Assembly (NCBI GenBank): GCA_950022295.1
Contig: OX465595.1
Location: forward strand, 428,228,270 to 428,292,269
DNA from: Bromus sterilis
Lineage: Eukaryota > Streptophyta > Magnoliopsida > Poales > Poaceae
Length of the DNA stretch: 64,000 bases
Direction: 5' to 3'
Made by a program: the position numbers and the translations under genes. The notes beneath the pieces are model-generated. The model had not been told where the DNA came from and searched no databases. It saw only the letters and a program-made list of their open reading frames with translations. This document shows positions 1 to 11,403 of this stretch, piece after piece (position 1 is the stretch's first letter; each line of letters begins with the position of its first letter).

Positions 1-595
1 AATAATTTACAGAAAATTCAGAAAATACCCCAAACTTTGGAAATTCATAGAAAATTCATTTTAACTCCAAATTGGACAAATAATATATGAAAAATGATCA
101 GGAGAAAATTATCTATCCAAATATGCAACTTTCAACTATGTTTGAGTTGATTTTAAAATGGGATCAGTAGCATTTGTAATTTGGTTTATTTGGATTTAAT
201 TCAAATTCAAATCAAATTATTTTGCAACTTGGACCATGGATTTAAGCTACAATTCAACCACACTTCAGAGGCATATCATACACATTTGAAGTTGATTCAA
301 AATGATCAAACAACATCACATGTAACTCGTTTAAAGTTTGAATTCAAATGTGGAGTTTGAATTTGCATTTCAAAATGCAATATACTCCATTTAAATGGAA
401 TTGCCTCACACATCAAAACTATACTTCAAGCGTTAACATTCAATCATGTGCTTGAGCATTGAATTCATATTGATTGCTACTTCGTGCTTTGTTTGTCGAG
501 AAGAGGTGGAACCGGAGCAAGAGGTCACCCCCTTCGTTGAAGACCCAGAACCCGAATCCCGTCAGCAAGGCAAGCAACCCTCCATTGATCATGTC

Positions 596-603
596 TATAA
601 AAT
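596..603 (+). promoter_or_regulatory. LTR TATA box
   Basis: TATAAAAT sits in the context CTATAAAATCCC, which is repeated in the other intact LTRs of this family (18755, 59056 and, inverted, 13973). It is the likely core promoter of the LTR. Two LTR segments here carry a mutated first base (AATAAAAT near 3834, GATAAAAT near 21301). Confidence 0.6.
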
Positions 604-1946
604 CCCACTTCCCTCTCATGTCTCGCTTATGCATTGTATAGGATGATCACCATGTTACGATTCTACCGCATAGATGAACCCATTCCTTTGCATGACCTAT
701 CATTTTGTCACAGTAGTAAGCAAACCACAATCCTAGCAAAGGTAGGAGTTGTTTGATATCATGTAACCCCTGCAATGTTACTGCTTATTGCATGCTTAGT
801 ATGATACCATGTTGTTACTGTGATGTGAGTCGGGATGGTAGTGATCATGTTGTTGGTGGTAGAAAAGTGTTGGTGAATCGACCCTAATACAAGGTGAACG
901 ATGAGAGGCTGTGTAGGAGTACACAGTGGGTTGTCTCGTTGAACACCGCCCTAGTACGAGTTCTTGTGTGGTGATCCAAGATGAAGAGTACAACCACACA
1001 TTGGGCTCACTGACCCCTCTCAGCTTACTAACTCATCCCCTTCGATGTCCAGATGTCGCAATAGTTCGGAGTTCTGGTAGGTTTGTGGCCTGGCTGGCGA
1101 GTGAGAGAACGGCTCATCCGAGACCGGCTTCTGCACCACGCACACATCATCTGGGTCCACTTCGGTAAACCGGCCGGGTTCACGATAGTGGTAGCCAACC
1201 CAGGTAGGCGACTCTCTTGGACTAGATCGGCTATGAGGTAACAGTTGTGGTGAGCATCCTCGCCGGCACCCCTTGAGTGGTGTCGAGATCAAAGGCGGTA
1301 ACCGATGGTCATGTGTGTGTAGCGGTACACCCCTGCAGGGTTAACAAAACTATTCGAATAGCCGCGTCTGCGGTTATGGACTGCTTGGAAAGCTTACCTT
1401 GATTATTAGACAACTTGAACTGGATACTTCTAAAACACACCAAGACAAGTGTGAGTGCTATGGCGTGCTTTCTCGTGGGGAAGTCGAGGAAGGCACCATA
1501 GTGGTGTAATTGGTTGGTGAAAGTAGTGGACTCGTGTACGCTTCTTACCTCAAGTCTGGTACTCGTAGTTCAGGATTAGCCAAGTCAAAGCTGGCACTTC
1601 TGCAAGTGAAACCCCACCTCCCTTTACCTTGATACATGTGCATGAGTAGTTTAGCTCCTATGTAAGTCTTGCTGAGTACGTCTTTGTACTCACGTTTGCT
1701 TAATCTATGTTTTGGATGAAACCACTGACCCCGAAGGTGGCTTCTTCATCGAGCTGGACGACTGAAGTTAAGCTAGTCTAGTCCCAGTCAGAAGACTGGT
1801 TCCCGCGTGGAGGGTTTTGTGTTTGAATAAGGCTTCTTAAGCCATTTGTTAAACTTGTCTGTACTCAGACATAATTTGCTTCCGCTCTGTGTTGTAATGT
1901 TGGATCACATGTATGTGATCTCTGTGTGCACTCTATAAGAGTTTTC

Positions 1947-1952
1947 AATAAA
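1947..1952 (+). terminator. LTR polyadenylation signal
   Basis: AATAAA lies at the same place in the U3/R region of several LTR copies (also 60408-60413), about 540 bases before the LTR end. It is the expected 3'-end signal for the retroelement transcript. Confidence 0.45.
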
Positions 1953-2492
1953 ATGTATACTTTGTAGAGAATTGCAATGGTACCTACTGTTCATACAAGG
2001 CATGTGTGCTGCGTGTATGTTTATAACATGCATGTCTTGTATGGGTTTTCGAGACCTTAGTTGTGATCTGGCTGGCGGTCATTCATACACCAAGTGGCCC
2101 TTAGATGTGCGCAGCTTGGGGCATCGCGATGCGATTGCCTGAGACTCCGTCTCGTGCACACTTTGTGGTATGATTGAGCCCGCCCTAGACCCCGACTAAG
2201 TGATCGGGCTGGAGTAAGTCTATGTAAGAGTTATGAGATAGTCGATAATATGGTTGAGGCGACTTGTCTTTGAATATGGGATTTCATCACCCATATCATT
2301 AGACTTGTGTGCGGACGATGAGGACCCATCTCAGTTGATCATCCGGCCTGGATGGGATGCCCCTCACGTACGATGCTTTCCGAGAACGTTCTGTGCTTGG
2401 CCTTGTCTGCTTAGACAAGTGGGTACGGTTCTCGGCTCTCCATATGACTATGTCCTAGCTGGACTTGCATACGCTAACCCCGGGTCCCGAGA

Positions 2493-4436
2493 GAATCGGA
2501 GCCGGACGCCTCCACGAGCTCGCTAGCTTCGTCGTCTTCATCGCCGGCCGCCGTGGATCGACTTCGAATTCCGGAAACTCCAGCGCCTCCCCGAGCAAGC
2601 CACCACTCCAGATAGATTCAGGGTGAGCTCACAAGCGAAACCCCTCTCTTCTCCCCCTTGATTGCTTCCTCTAGCCGGATTCCCCATGGGAACCCGAGCA
2701 CCTCGCCGCCATGGTCGTCGTCCTCCTCGCTCCAGTGCCTGTCGTGAAGCCCCAGTGCACGAGTTTGACTCCCGCGTGTGCCAGCGTTCGAACGCGCCCC
2801 GAATCAACTCCAACCGTGCACTGCAGCGACATCTGCAACCTCGCCGTGGTTCTGCTTCCGCCGGAGTCGTCGCCGCCGTCGATTCCGAGCACCCCGTGAC
2901 CCCCTGTTGCCTCCAGAAGACGCAGACGAAGCTCCTGAGCAAGATGGTGTCCTCCCCGTGGCCTCCCGTGGTCCCTAGCCTATTTCGGCGAGTCGCCGCC
3001 GTGACTCCAGTCGCCGGCGTCAAGCCGCCGGTGGGTTAGCCACTAACCCCCGTGGTTAGCCCCCCCTGGGTCACTGACCAGTGGGCCCAGTGGCTTAATT
3101 AAGCCACTGGATTAAGTTAATCCACGGGTTAATTAACCCAGTCACTGACAGGGTGGTCCCACACGTCAGCCCCCCCCCCTGACGTCAGCCTTGCACAATG
3201 CTGACGCAGTAAATGAATTTCCAGAGATTTTTGAATTAAAAGAATTCCAGAAAATCCAGAAAATACCCCAAACTTTGGAAATTCATAGAAAATTCATATT
3301 AACTCCAAATTGGACAAATAATATATGAAAAATGATCAGGAGAAAATTATCTTTCCAAATATGCAACTTTCAACTATGTTTGAGTTGATTTTAAAATGGG
3401 ACCAGTAGCATTTGTAATTTGGTTTATTTGAATTTAATTCAAATTCAAATCAATTGATTTTGCAACTTGGACCTTGGATTTAAACTACAATTCAACCACA
3501 CTTCAGAGGCATATCATACACATTTGAAGTTGATTCAAAATGATCAAACTATGTCACATACAATTTGGCTAAGTTGAATTCAAATGTGGAGTTTGAATTT
3601 GCAATTCAAATTGCAATACACTCCACTTAAATGGAATTGCCTCACACATCAAAACTTATACTTCAAGCTTTAACATTCAATCATGTGCTTGAGCATTGCA
3701 TTCATATTGATTGCTACTTCGTGCTTTGTTTGTCGAGTAGAGGTGGAACCGGAGCAAGAGGTCACCCCCTTCGCTGAAGACCCAGAACCCGAACCTCGTC
3801 AGCAAGGCAAGCAAACCCCCATTGATCATGTCAATAAAATCCCACTTCCTCTCATGTCTCGCGTATGCATTGTTTAGGATGATTACCATGCTACGTTTCT
3901 ACCGCATAGATGAACCCATTCCTTTGCATGACCTATCATTTGTCACAGTAGTAAGGAAACCACAATCCTAGCAAATGTAGGAGTTGGTTGATATCATGTG
4001 ACCCCTGCAATGTTACTGCTTATTGCATGCTTAGTATGTTACCATGATGATACTGTGATGGTAGTGATCATGATGATGATGGTAGAAAAGTGTTGGTGAA
4101 TCGACCCTAATACAAGGTGAACGATGAGAGGCTGTGTAGGAGTACACAGTGGGTTGTCTCGTTGAACACCGCCTTAGTACGAGTTCTTGTGTGGTGATCC
4201 AAGATGAAGAGTACAACCACACATTGGGCTCACTGACCCCTCTCAACTTACTAACTCATCCCCTTCGATGTCCAGATGTCGCAATAGTTCGGAGTTCTGG
4301 TAGGTTTGTGGCCTGGCTGCCAAGTGAGAGAACGGCTCATCCGAGACCGGCTTCTGCACCACGCACACATCATCTGGGTCCACTTCGGTAAACCGGCCGG
4401 GTTCACGATAGTGGCAGCCAACCCAGGTAGGCGACT
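2493..4436 (+). mobile_element. Host LTR, fragment 1 (interrupted)
   Basis: This is plus-oriented LTR sequence of the same family. 2493-3050 is the GC-rich mid-LTR segment; its longer ORFs on both strands are not conserved between copies and I do not treat them as genes. 3050-3200 is the GTGGGCCC-type spacer, followed by AT-rich U3. The text stops at CGACT (4432-4436), where the minus-strand element enters, and resumes at 16147. The reading CAACCCAGGTAGGCGACT then CTCTTGGACTAG is continuous in the uninterrupted copy near 1195. The TATA-like site is degenerate. Confidence 0.85.
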
Positions 4437-7400
4437 TGTCGGGACCCGGGGTTAGCGTATGCAAGCCTCGCTACAACACAATCATATGGAGAGCCGAGAA
4501 CCGTACCCACTTGTCTAAGCAGACAAGGCCAAGCACAGAACGTTCTCGGTGAGCATCGAACGAGAGGGGCATCCCATTCAGGCCGGATGATCAACTGAGA
4601 TGGGTCCTCATCGTCCGCACACAAGTCTAAAGATATGGGTGGTGAACTCCCATACCCATAGACAAGTCGCCTCAACCATACTATCGATTGTATTATAACC
4701 CTTACATAGACTTACTCCAGCCCGATCACTTAGTCGGGGTCTAGGGCGGGCTCAATCATACCACAAAGTGTGCACGAGACGGAGTCTCTAGCAATCGCAT
4801 CGCGATGCCCCAAGCTGCGCACATCTAAGGGCCACTTGGTGTATAAAAGACCGCCAGCCAGATCACAACTAAGGTCTCGAAAACCCATACAAAGACATGC
4901 ATGTTATAAACATACACGCAGCACACATGCCTTGTATGAACAGCAGGTATCATTGCAATTCTCTACAAGTATACATCTTTATTAATAACTCTTACAGAGT
5001 GCACACAGAGATCACAAGCATGTGATCCAACATTACAACAGACAAGCGGAAGCAAAGTAGGTCTGAGTACAGACAAGTTTAACAAATGGCTTAGAGAAGC
5101 CTTATCTAAGAACAAGCCCTCCACGAGGGAACCAGTCATCTGACTGGGACTACACTAGCTTGGTCTTGGTCTGAGTCTTCATTCTTCGAGCTTCGGGTAG
5201 AAGCCACCATCGGGGTCGGTGGTTTCATCTAAAACATAGAATAAGCAAACGTGAGTACAAAGTCGTACTCAGCAAGACTTACATAGGAGCTATACTACTC
5301 ATGCATATGTACCAAGGTAAAGGGAGGTGGGGTTTCACTTGCAGAAGTGCCAGCTTTGACTTGGTTAATCCTGAACTACGAGTACCAGACTTGAGATAAG
5401 AAGCGTACACGAGTCCACTACTTTCACCAACCAATTACACCACTATGGTGCCTTCCTCGACTTCCCCACGAGAAAGCACGCCATAGCACTCACACTTATC
5501 TTGGTGTGTTTTAGAAGTATCCAGTTCAAGTTGTCTAATAATCAAGCTAAGCTTTCCAAGCAGTCCATAACCGCGGACGCGGCTATTCGAATAGTTTTGT
5601 TAACCTTGCAAGGGTGTACCGCTACACACACGTGCCATCAGTTACCGCCTTTTGCGTGTCATCGTTCAAGAGATGACAGCGAGGATGCCACCACAACTGT
5701 TACCTCATAGCCGATCTAGTCCAAGAGAGTCGCCTACCTGGGTTGTCTGCCACTATCGTGAACCCGGCCGGTTTACCGAAGTGGACCCAGACGATGTGTG
5801 CGTGGTGCGAAAGCCGGTCTCGGATGAGCCGTTCTCTCACTTGGCTACCAGGCCACAATACCTACAGAAATCCGAACTACTGCGACATCCGGACATCGAA
5901 ATGGATGAGTTAGTAGGTCGAGAGGGGTCAGTGAGCCCAATGTGTGGTTGTACTCTTCATCTTGAATCACCACACAAGAACTCGGACTTAGGGCGATGTT
6001 CAACGAGACAACCCACTGTGTACTCCTACACAGCCTCTCATCGTTCACCTTGTATTAGGGTAGATTCACCAACACATTTCACTTTCATCAACACCATGTT
6101 TATCATCATCCCAACTCACATCATAAGCAACCTCATTGTACCACTAAGCATGCAATAAGCAGTAACAGTTGCAGGGGTCACATGATATCAATCAACTCCT
6201 ATATCTGCTAGGATTGTGGTTTGCTTACTACTGTGACAAGATGATAGGTCATGCAAAGGACATGGGTTCAACTATGCGATAGAAACGTTATCATGGTGAT
6301 CATCCTAAACAATGCATAAGCGAGACTGAGAGGGAATTTGGATTTTATAGACATGATCAATGGGGGGGGGGGGTTGCTTGCCTTGCTGACGAGGTTCAGT
6401 TACGGTGACGGTGTCTTCAACGAAGGGGGGTGATCTCGATCTCCGGATCCACTTCTATCCGAGCAAACAATATAAACAAAGCATAAATAAGTTGCAATGC
6501 TCAAGCACATGATTATGTTTTCAAATGATGTGAATTGCATTGATGTGATTTAGGTTCCATTTGCAACAATTTAAATTGAAGTTGATTTGAAAGTGAATTC
6601 AAATTCAAACTCCAATTGTATTTAAATTGGTCCAAGTTGCATTTGCTAGCATTTGTATTTTGTAATCCAAATGATCATGTGTGTGATAAGCTTCTGAAGT
6701 GTAGGTGAAATGTAGCATAATTTCATGGTCCAAGTTGCAAAAGCATTTGATTTGAATTTGAATTAATTTCAAATAAATCAAATGACATATGCTACTGGTC
6801 CCATTTTAAAATCAACTCCAACATAGTTGAAAGTTGCATATTTGGAAAGATAATTTTCTCCTGATCATTTTTCATATATTATTTGTCCAATTTGGAGTTA
6901 ATATGAATTTTCTATGAATTTCCAAACTTTGGGGTATTTTCTGGAATTTCTGGAATTTCTATGATTTAATAATTAACTGGAAATTCACTTATTGCATCAT
7001 GCTGACATCATGCTGGCATGTGGGGGGGGGGGGGCTGACAACAGGGGCCCACCTGTCTGTGACACAGGGGGTTAATCCCTGTTAGTTTAAACTAACAGAG
7101 AGGGATTAGGGCTGGGGCCCCACCTATCATAGGCTGAGGGGGGGGTTAACTTAGTGATTAAGGCCCTAATGGCGCCGGCTTGACGCCGGTGGCTCTGGCC
7201 ACGGTGGCGCCTCGCCGGAATCATCTACGGGGCACGGGAAGGGGAACGGAGACCATGGGAGTGCTCCTGGTGGTCGTCCGCGTCGGGTGGTGCCATCAGG
7301 GGCTCGGGGGAGGACCTGGAGCGATGGCAGCGACGAGCTCGGCGGCGACAGAATTCCAGCGACGTCGGGTTTGCGTTCTGGTGCGGGGTATTGACCACGG

Positions 7401-8525
7401 CCTAGTGAGAAAAGATGCTGGGGACGTCAGGGAGGCGATGGGCTAGCTCGGCGAGTCCAAGGCGCACGGGAGCAAGTACCTCACCGGCCATGGCGGCGGT
7501 GAGGCTCGGCTCTCATGGCAGAGGTGGCTAGGGGATGAACGGGGCGCCGTGGGTTTAGGGGAAAGGATCGGGAGCTCACCACGAGCGCTCGAAGCAGTCA
7601 GTGGGCTCGGGGAGAGCTCAACGGCAGCGAATCGACGTCGACGATCTTCGGCTGTCGGCGGCGAGTTGAGGATCCTTGCGTGGTCTCGGGGACGAATTGG
7701 CTCGCCAGCTTCTGCAGGGTGACGAAGTCGTCGGTGAGGAGCACGGAGGACACACTGGTTCGGCCTCTAGGGCACGGTGGCCGCGTCTCGCCATTGCCAT
7801 GGCCTGCGGCTGCTCTCGGGTCAGCTGGCGGGAGGGAAGAGGAGGGGTGGAGAGGCGCTGGAATGAGGGGGAAACGAAGCACGGCGCCAAGGTGGTTCTC
7901 TAGGACACCGAGGAGAGGACACGGGGGCTCTGGAGGCTTCAAGGCGTCGAGGTGGCTCCGGTGCGCGCTCTGGACGCCACCGAGCTGCTTCGGCGCGCGG
8001 GAGGAAGACGACAGAACGTGGGGGAAGTTGGGCTGGGCCGGCTGGGGAGTGGGCCTTCACCCCTGGGCGACAAGTAAGCTTTTCTGTTTCCTTTTCTATT
8101 TTCTTCTCTGACATTTGTTCTGTTTAGCTAAATAAAATAGCTAAACATTTTTATAAATGCTCATAATTTTTATGTGGCCTCATAAAACAATATACTAGCC
8201 ACTCATAAACTTTGAACATTTTTGAAATTCAAATAAATTGAACTTCAAATCAAATAGGGTTTTATTTAAATTCCAAAGCCACTGTTTGAATATTAGAAAA
8301 TTCCATGAGCATGGGTTTGACTCCAAATCATTTTTAAAATGATCAGCACCATTTATAGGAATTTTCCAAATGTTCAAATGATTTTTGGAAAAAGATTTTT
8401 ATCTGGCCATTTGATTTAATTTCTCAGGGCTTTTCTTTTCCCCAATTTTGATTTTCTTTTTGAATTTTTCACATGATGCAAAGGAAACTCAAACCCTAGC
8501 ACTTGCCTAAACTGGGGTTGTGACA
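4437..8525 (-). mobile_element. 3' LTR of minus-strand element
   Basis: This is the distal LTR of the element. It contains a homopolymeric G run near 6361, another near 7021, and a GC-rich leader-like segment (7180-8070). The first ~110 bases (in minus-strand sense) encode the end of the pol ORF. The long ORFs shown by 7.2-8.1 kb on both strands are LTR sequence, not genes. Confidence 0.92.
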
Positions 8526-11403
8526 ACTCGCCCCCACTCAAAAGAATCTCGTCCCGAGATTCAGAAGTCTGCGGGAGGAAGGAGGGGTACTCGGCACGGA
8601 GACGGTCTTCTCTTTCCCACGCGGCTTCTCTCTCGGAGTGGTGTGACCATTGCACTTTCAAAAACTTAATCTTCTGACGACGAGTGACACGCTCTGCGGA
8701 ATCAAGAATACGAACGGGGTATTCTCGATAAGAAAGGTCATCTTGGAGATCAAGCGTTTCATGGTCGACTTCGCGGATGGGGTCCTTGAAGCAACGCCTG
8801 AGTTGGGACACATGGAATACATCATGTACTCGGGAGAGATGCGGAGGTAGTTCAAGTTGGTAGGCAACTTCTCCACGTTTAGCAATAATGCGGAAAGGTC
8901 CGATGTAACGTGGGGCCAACTTGCCTTTGATACCGAAACGTTGGGTTCCCTTCAGAGAAGTAACCCGAAGGTAAGCCTTCTCATCCAGATTGTAGCTCTC
9001 TTGCCTATGATGACGATCATAGTAGCTTTTCTGACGAGACTGGGCTGCTTTCAATTGATCACGAACAATGCGAACTTGCTCTTCTGCTTCCTTGATCATA
9101 TCCGGTCCAAAGAATTGTCTTTCACCGGTTTCTGACCAGTTTAAAGGTGTTCGACATCGTCGTCCATATAGGAGTTCAAAAGGAGCCATGTTCAGAGTAG
9201 ATTGAAAACTATTATTATAAGCAAATTCGGCAAATGGAAGAGAATTCTCCCAATTCTTTCCGAATGAGATAACACAAGCTCTGAGCATGTCTTCAAGAAT
9301 TTGGTTAACCCTTTCGACTTGACCGCTAGACTGAGGATGGAAAGCTGTACTAAAGGAGAGATGAGTTCCCATAGCATTCTGAAAGCTTCCCCAAAATCTA
9401 GAGGTAAAAAGGCTACCACGATCAGAATTGATTTCCAAAGGAACACCGTGAAGAGACACAATTCTAGAGACGTACAAGTCTGCTAACTGGCTAGCAGTTA
9501 TAGACTCGCGAACCGGAAGGAAGTGAGCAACTTTAGAAAGTCTATCTATGACAACGAAGATGGCATTGTTTCCTTTCTGGGTTCTTGGAAAGCCGGTGAT
9601 GAAGTCCATACCGACTTTGTCCCATTTCCACTCTGGAATAGGCAAAGGTTGAAGTGTACCAGCAGGTCTTTGATGTTCTGCCTTAATGCGACGACAAACA
9701 TCACAATCAGCAACAAATCGAGCAATGTCTCTTTTCATCCTAGTCCACCAAAATCTCTGGCGTAGATCTCGGTACATTTTTGTGCTACCGGGATGAATCG
9801 AGAGGGGTGTGTCATGGGCTTCTTTGAGGATGAGTTGCCTTAGTTCCCTATTCTTAGGTACTACCAAACGATTTCCAAAGAATACCGTTCCTTTACTATC
9901 TGTGGAGAAACATTTAGCAACTCCGCTAGCAATGTTCTCCTTGATCCGACGAACACCTCGTGCACGCCTTTGGGCAACTATGATTTTATCCTCAAGGGTT
10001 GGTTTCGCCACCAAGTTGAAAAGAGATCCACGAGGAACAATCTCGAGGTTGAGCTTTCGAAATTCCTCATGAAGAAGTGGTTGATATTGTTGTAACATAA
10101 GGTTGTTACAATACGACTTACGACTTAGTGCATCAGCCATGACATTGGCCTTGCCTGGGGTGTAAGAAATTCCTACGTCGTAATCTTTTATCAACTCAAT
10201 CCAGCGTCTTTGCCTGAGATTAAGAACTGGCTGGGTGAAAATGTATTTGAGGCTTTGGTGGTCGGAATAGATCTCACAACGATTACCAAGGAGGTAATGT
10301 CGCCAAGTTGTTAGGGCATGAACTACGGCAGCGAGTTCAAGGTCATGGGTAGGGTAGTTCTCTTCATGTGGCCACAACTGGCGTGAAGCATAAGCTACCA
10401 CATGTCTATCTTGCAGAAGTATGCATCCTAACCCTTGCCGTGATGCGTCACAATAGATCTCGAAATCCTTTTTGGTGTCTGGAGGTGCAAGTACGGGTGC
10501 AGATGTCAATCTTCTTTTTAGCTCTTGAAAGCTTTCCTCGCACTTGGAAGTCCAAAGGAATTTCTTATCTTTCTTGAGGAGTTCAGTTAGAGGCTTTGCA
10601 ACTTTAGAAAAGTTCTCGACAAAGCGACGGCAATAGCTGGCTAGGCCAAGAAAACTTCTAACTTGCTTAACCGATTCAGGTGGAGTCCAGTCAAGAACGG
10701 GCTGAACTCTCTCGGGATTCACAGCAATGCCTTTTGCAGAAATCACGTGGCCTAAGTAGGTTACTTCTGGTAGCCAAAATTCATACTTGGAGAATTTAGC
10801 ATACAGGCGATGCTCTCTAAGTTTCATCAATACCAGCCTAAGGTGTTCTGCGTGCTCTTCTTCGTTCTTCGAGTAGATGAGAATGTCATCAAGATAAACT
10901 ACCACAAATTTATCTAGGTACTCCATGAAGATCGAATGCATCAAGCGCGAGAATGTGGCAGGGGCATTGGTTAAACCAAAGGACATGACGGTGTACTCGT
11001 AAAGACCATAACGAGTAGTAAAAGCCGTTTTTGGAATGTCCTCGTTTCGGATTTTGATTTGATGATAGCCTAATCTCAAATTCATTTTGGAGAAGACAGA
11101 GGATCCAGCAAGTTGATCATAAAGATCATTGATCCTGGGCAGTGGGTACTTGTTCTTTATCGTCGCTAGATTTAGCGGGCGATAGTCTACGCACATCCTT
11201 TCTGTTCCATCTTTCTTCTTTACGAACAGAACGGGGCAACCCCATGGCGATGAGCTAGGGCGGATGAAGCCTTTTGCCAACGATGCATCAAGTTGGGTTT
11301 TTAGCTCAGCTAACTCATGTGGGGCCATTTTATATGGGCGTCTAGAAATTGGGGATGTGCCTGGTATAAGATCCACTATAAACTCTACACACCTGTCGGG
11401 AGG
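8416..11403 (-). CDS. pol: Ty3/gypsy pol polyprotein: RT, RNase H, integrase, chromodomain-like tail
   Basis: The open frame covers about 995 codons. A TAG immediately precedes 11403 and the first possible initiator is a GTG at 11376, so the N-terminus was lost with gag and protease. Numbering from 11376: reverse transcriptase spans ~30-210 with YLDD at 161-164; RNase H has D310, E347, D372 and D415; the integrase zinc finger has H521, H528, C558 and C561; the integrase core has D591, D652 and E688 (D-D-35-E). A GPF motif lies near 825 and a chromodomain-like segment at ~881-935, which places it with Tekay/Del chromoviruses. RT motif A reads MNLRLGYHQI where the family has Asp, a single G-to-A change in the coding sense. 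The last ~36 residues come from the 3' LTR. The frame is otherwise intact, but the RT is probably inactive. Confidence 0.95.
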   Translation of the reverse strand, partial: PPDRCVEFIVDLIPGTSPISRRPYKMAPHELAELKTQLDASLAKGFIRPSSSPWGCPVLFVKKKDGTERMCVDYRPLNLATIKNKYPLPRINDLYDQLAGSSVFSKMNLRLGYHQIKIRNEDIPKTAFTTRYGLYEYTVMSFGLTNAPATFSRLMHSIFMEYLDKFVVVYLDDILIYSKNEEEHAEHLRLVLMKLREHRLYAKFSKYEFWLPEVTYLGHVISAKGIAVNPERVQPVLDWTPPESVKQVRSFLGLASYCRRFVENFSKVAKPLTELLKKDKKFLWTSKCEESFQELKRRLTSAPVLAPPDTKKDFEIYCDASRQGLGCILLQDRHVVAYASRQLWPHEENYPTHDLELAAVVHALTTWRHYLLGNRCEIYSDHQSLKYIFTQPVLNLRQRRWIELIKDYDVGISYTPGKANVMADALSRKSYCNNLMLQQYQPLLHEEFRKLNLEIVPRGSLFNLVAKPTLEDKIIVAQRRARGVRRIKENIASGVAKCFSTDSKGTVFFGNRLVVPKNRELRQLILKEAHDTPLSIHPGSTKMYRDLRQRFWWTRMKRDIARFVADCDVCRRIKAEHQRPAGTLQPLPIPEWKWDKVGMDFITGFPRTQKGNNAIFVVIDRLSKVAHFLPVRESITASQLADLYVSRIVSLHGVPLEINSDRGSLFTSRFWGSFQNAMGTHLSFSTAFHPQSSGQVERVNQILEDMLRACVISFGKNWENSLPFAEFAYNNSFQSTLNMAPFELLYGRRCRTPLNWSETGERQFFGPDMIKEAEEQVRIVRDQLKAAQSRQKSYYDRHHRQESYNLDEKAYLRVTSLKGTQRFGIKGKLAPRYIGPFRIIAKRGEVAYQLELPPHLSRVHDVFHVSQLRRCFKDPIREVDHETLDLQDDLSYREYPVRILDSAERVTRRQKIKFLKVQWSHHSEREAAWEREDRLRAEYPSFLPQTSESRDEILLSGGELSQPQFRQVLGFEFPLHHVKNSKRKSKLGKRKALRN
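8526..8543 (-). promoter_or_regulatory. Polypurine tract region
   Basis: Read on the minus strand, TTTTGAGTGGGGGCGAGT lies immediately before the 3' LTR. It is purine-rich and in the position of the plus-strand primer. It is also inside the pol reading frame. An 8-bp dyad GAATCTCG/CGAGATTC lies just upstream at 8544-8562. Confidence 0.6.

Larger units (their letters stand above)
1..2492 (+). mobile_element. Ty3/gypsy LTR, 3' part (left end outside window)
   Basis: This segment aligns by eye with the last ~2.5 kb of the LTR at 56861-60953, so the window opens about 1.6 kb into an LTR. It carries the AT-rich U3 segment, a TATAAAAT box at 596, an AATAAA at 1947 and the conserved 3' end with the CCCCGGGTCCCGA motif. 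The last four bases read GAGA where the other copies end GACA, so the terminal CA seems to have one substitution. From 2493 the text jumps to GC-rich mid-LTR sequence, which I read as the host LTR. The element is therefore an insertion into another LTR of the same family. Whether it is solo cannot be seen. Confidence 0.85.

Noticed and set aside
2538..3039. Long GC-rich ORFs on both strands
   Set aside because: They lie in mid-LTR sequence, overlap on both strands, have no domains and are not preserved in other LTR copies.
7180..8111. Apparent genes at 7.2-8.1 kb, repeated at 14.8-15.7 kb
   Set aside because: These are the same LTR leader segment in both LTRs of one element, with frame-disrupting differences and no known domain.
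8650..10577. Plus-strand ORFs of 60-92 codons
   Set aside because: They are the antisense shadow of pol.
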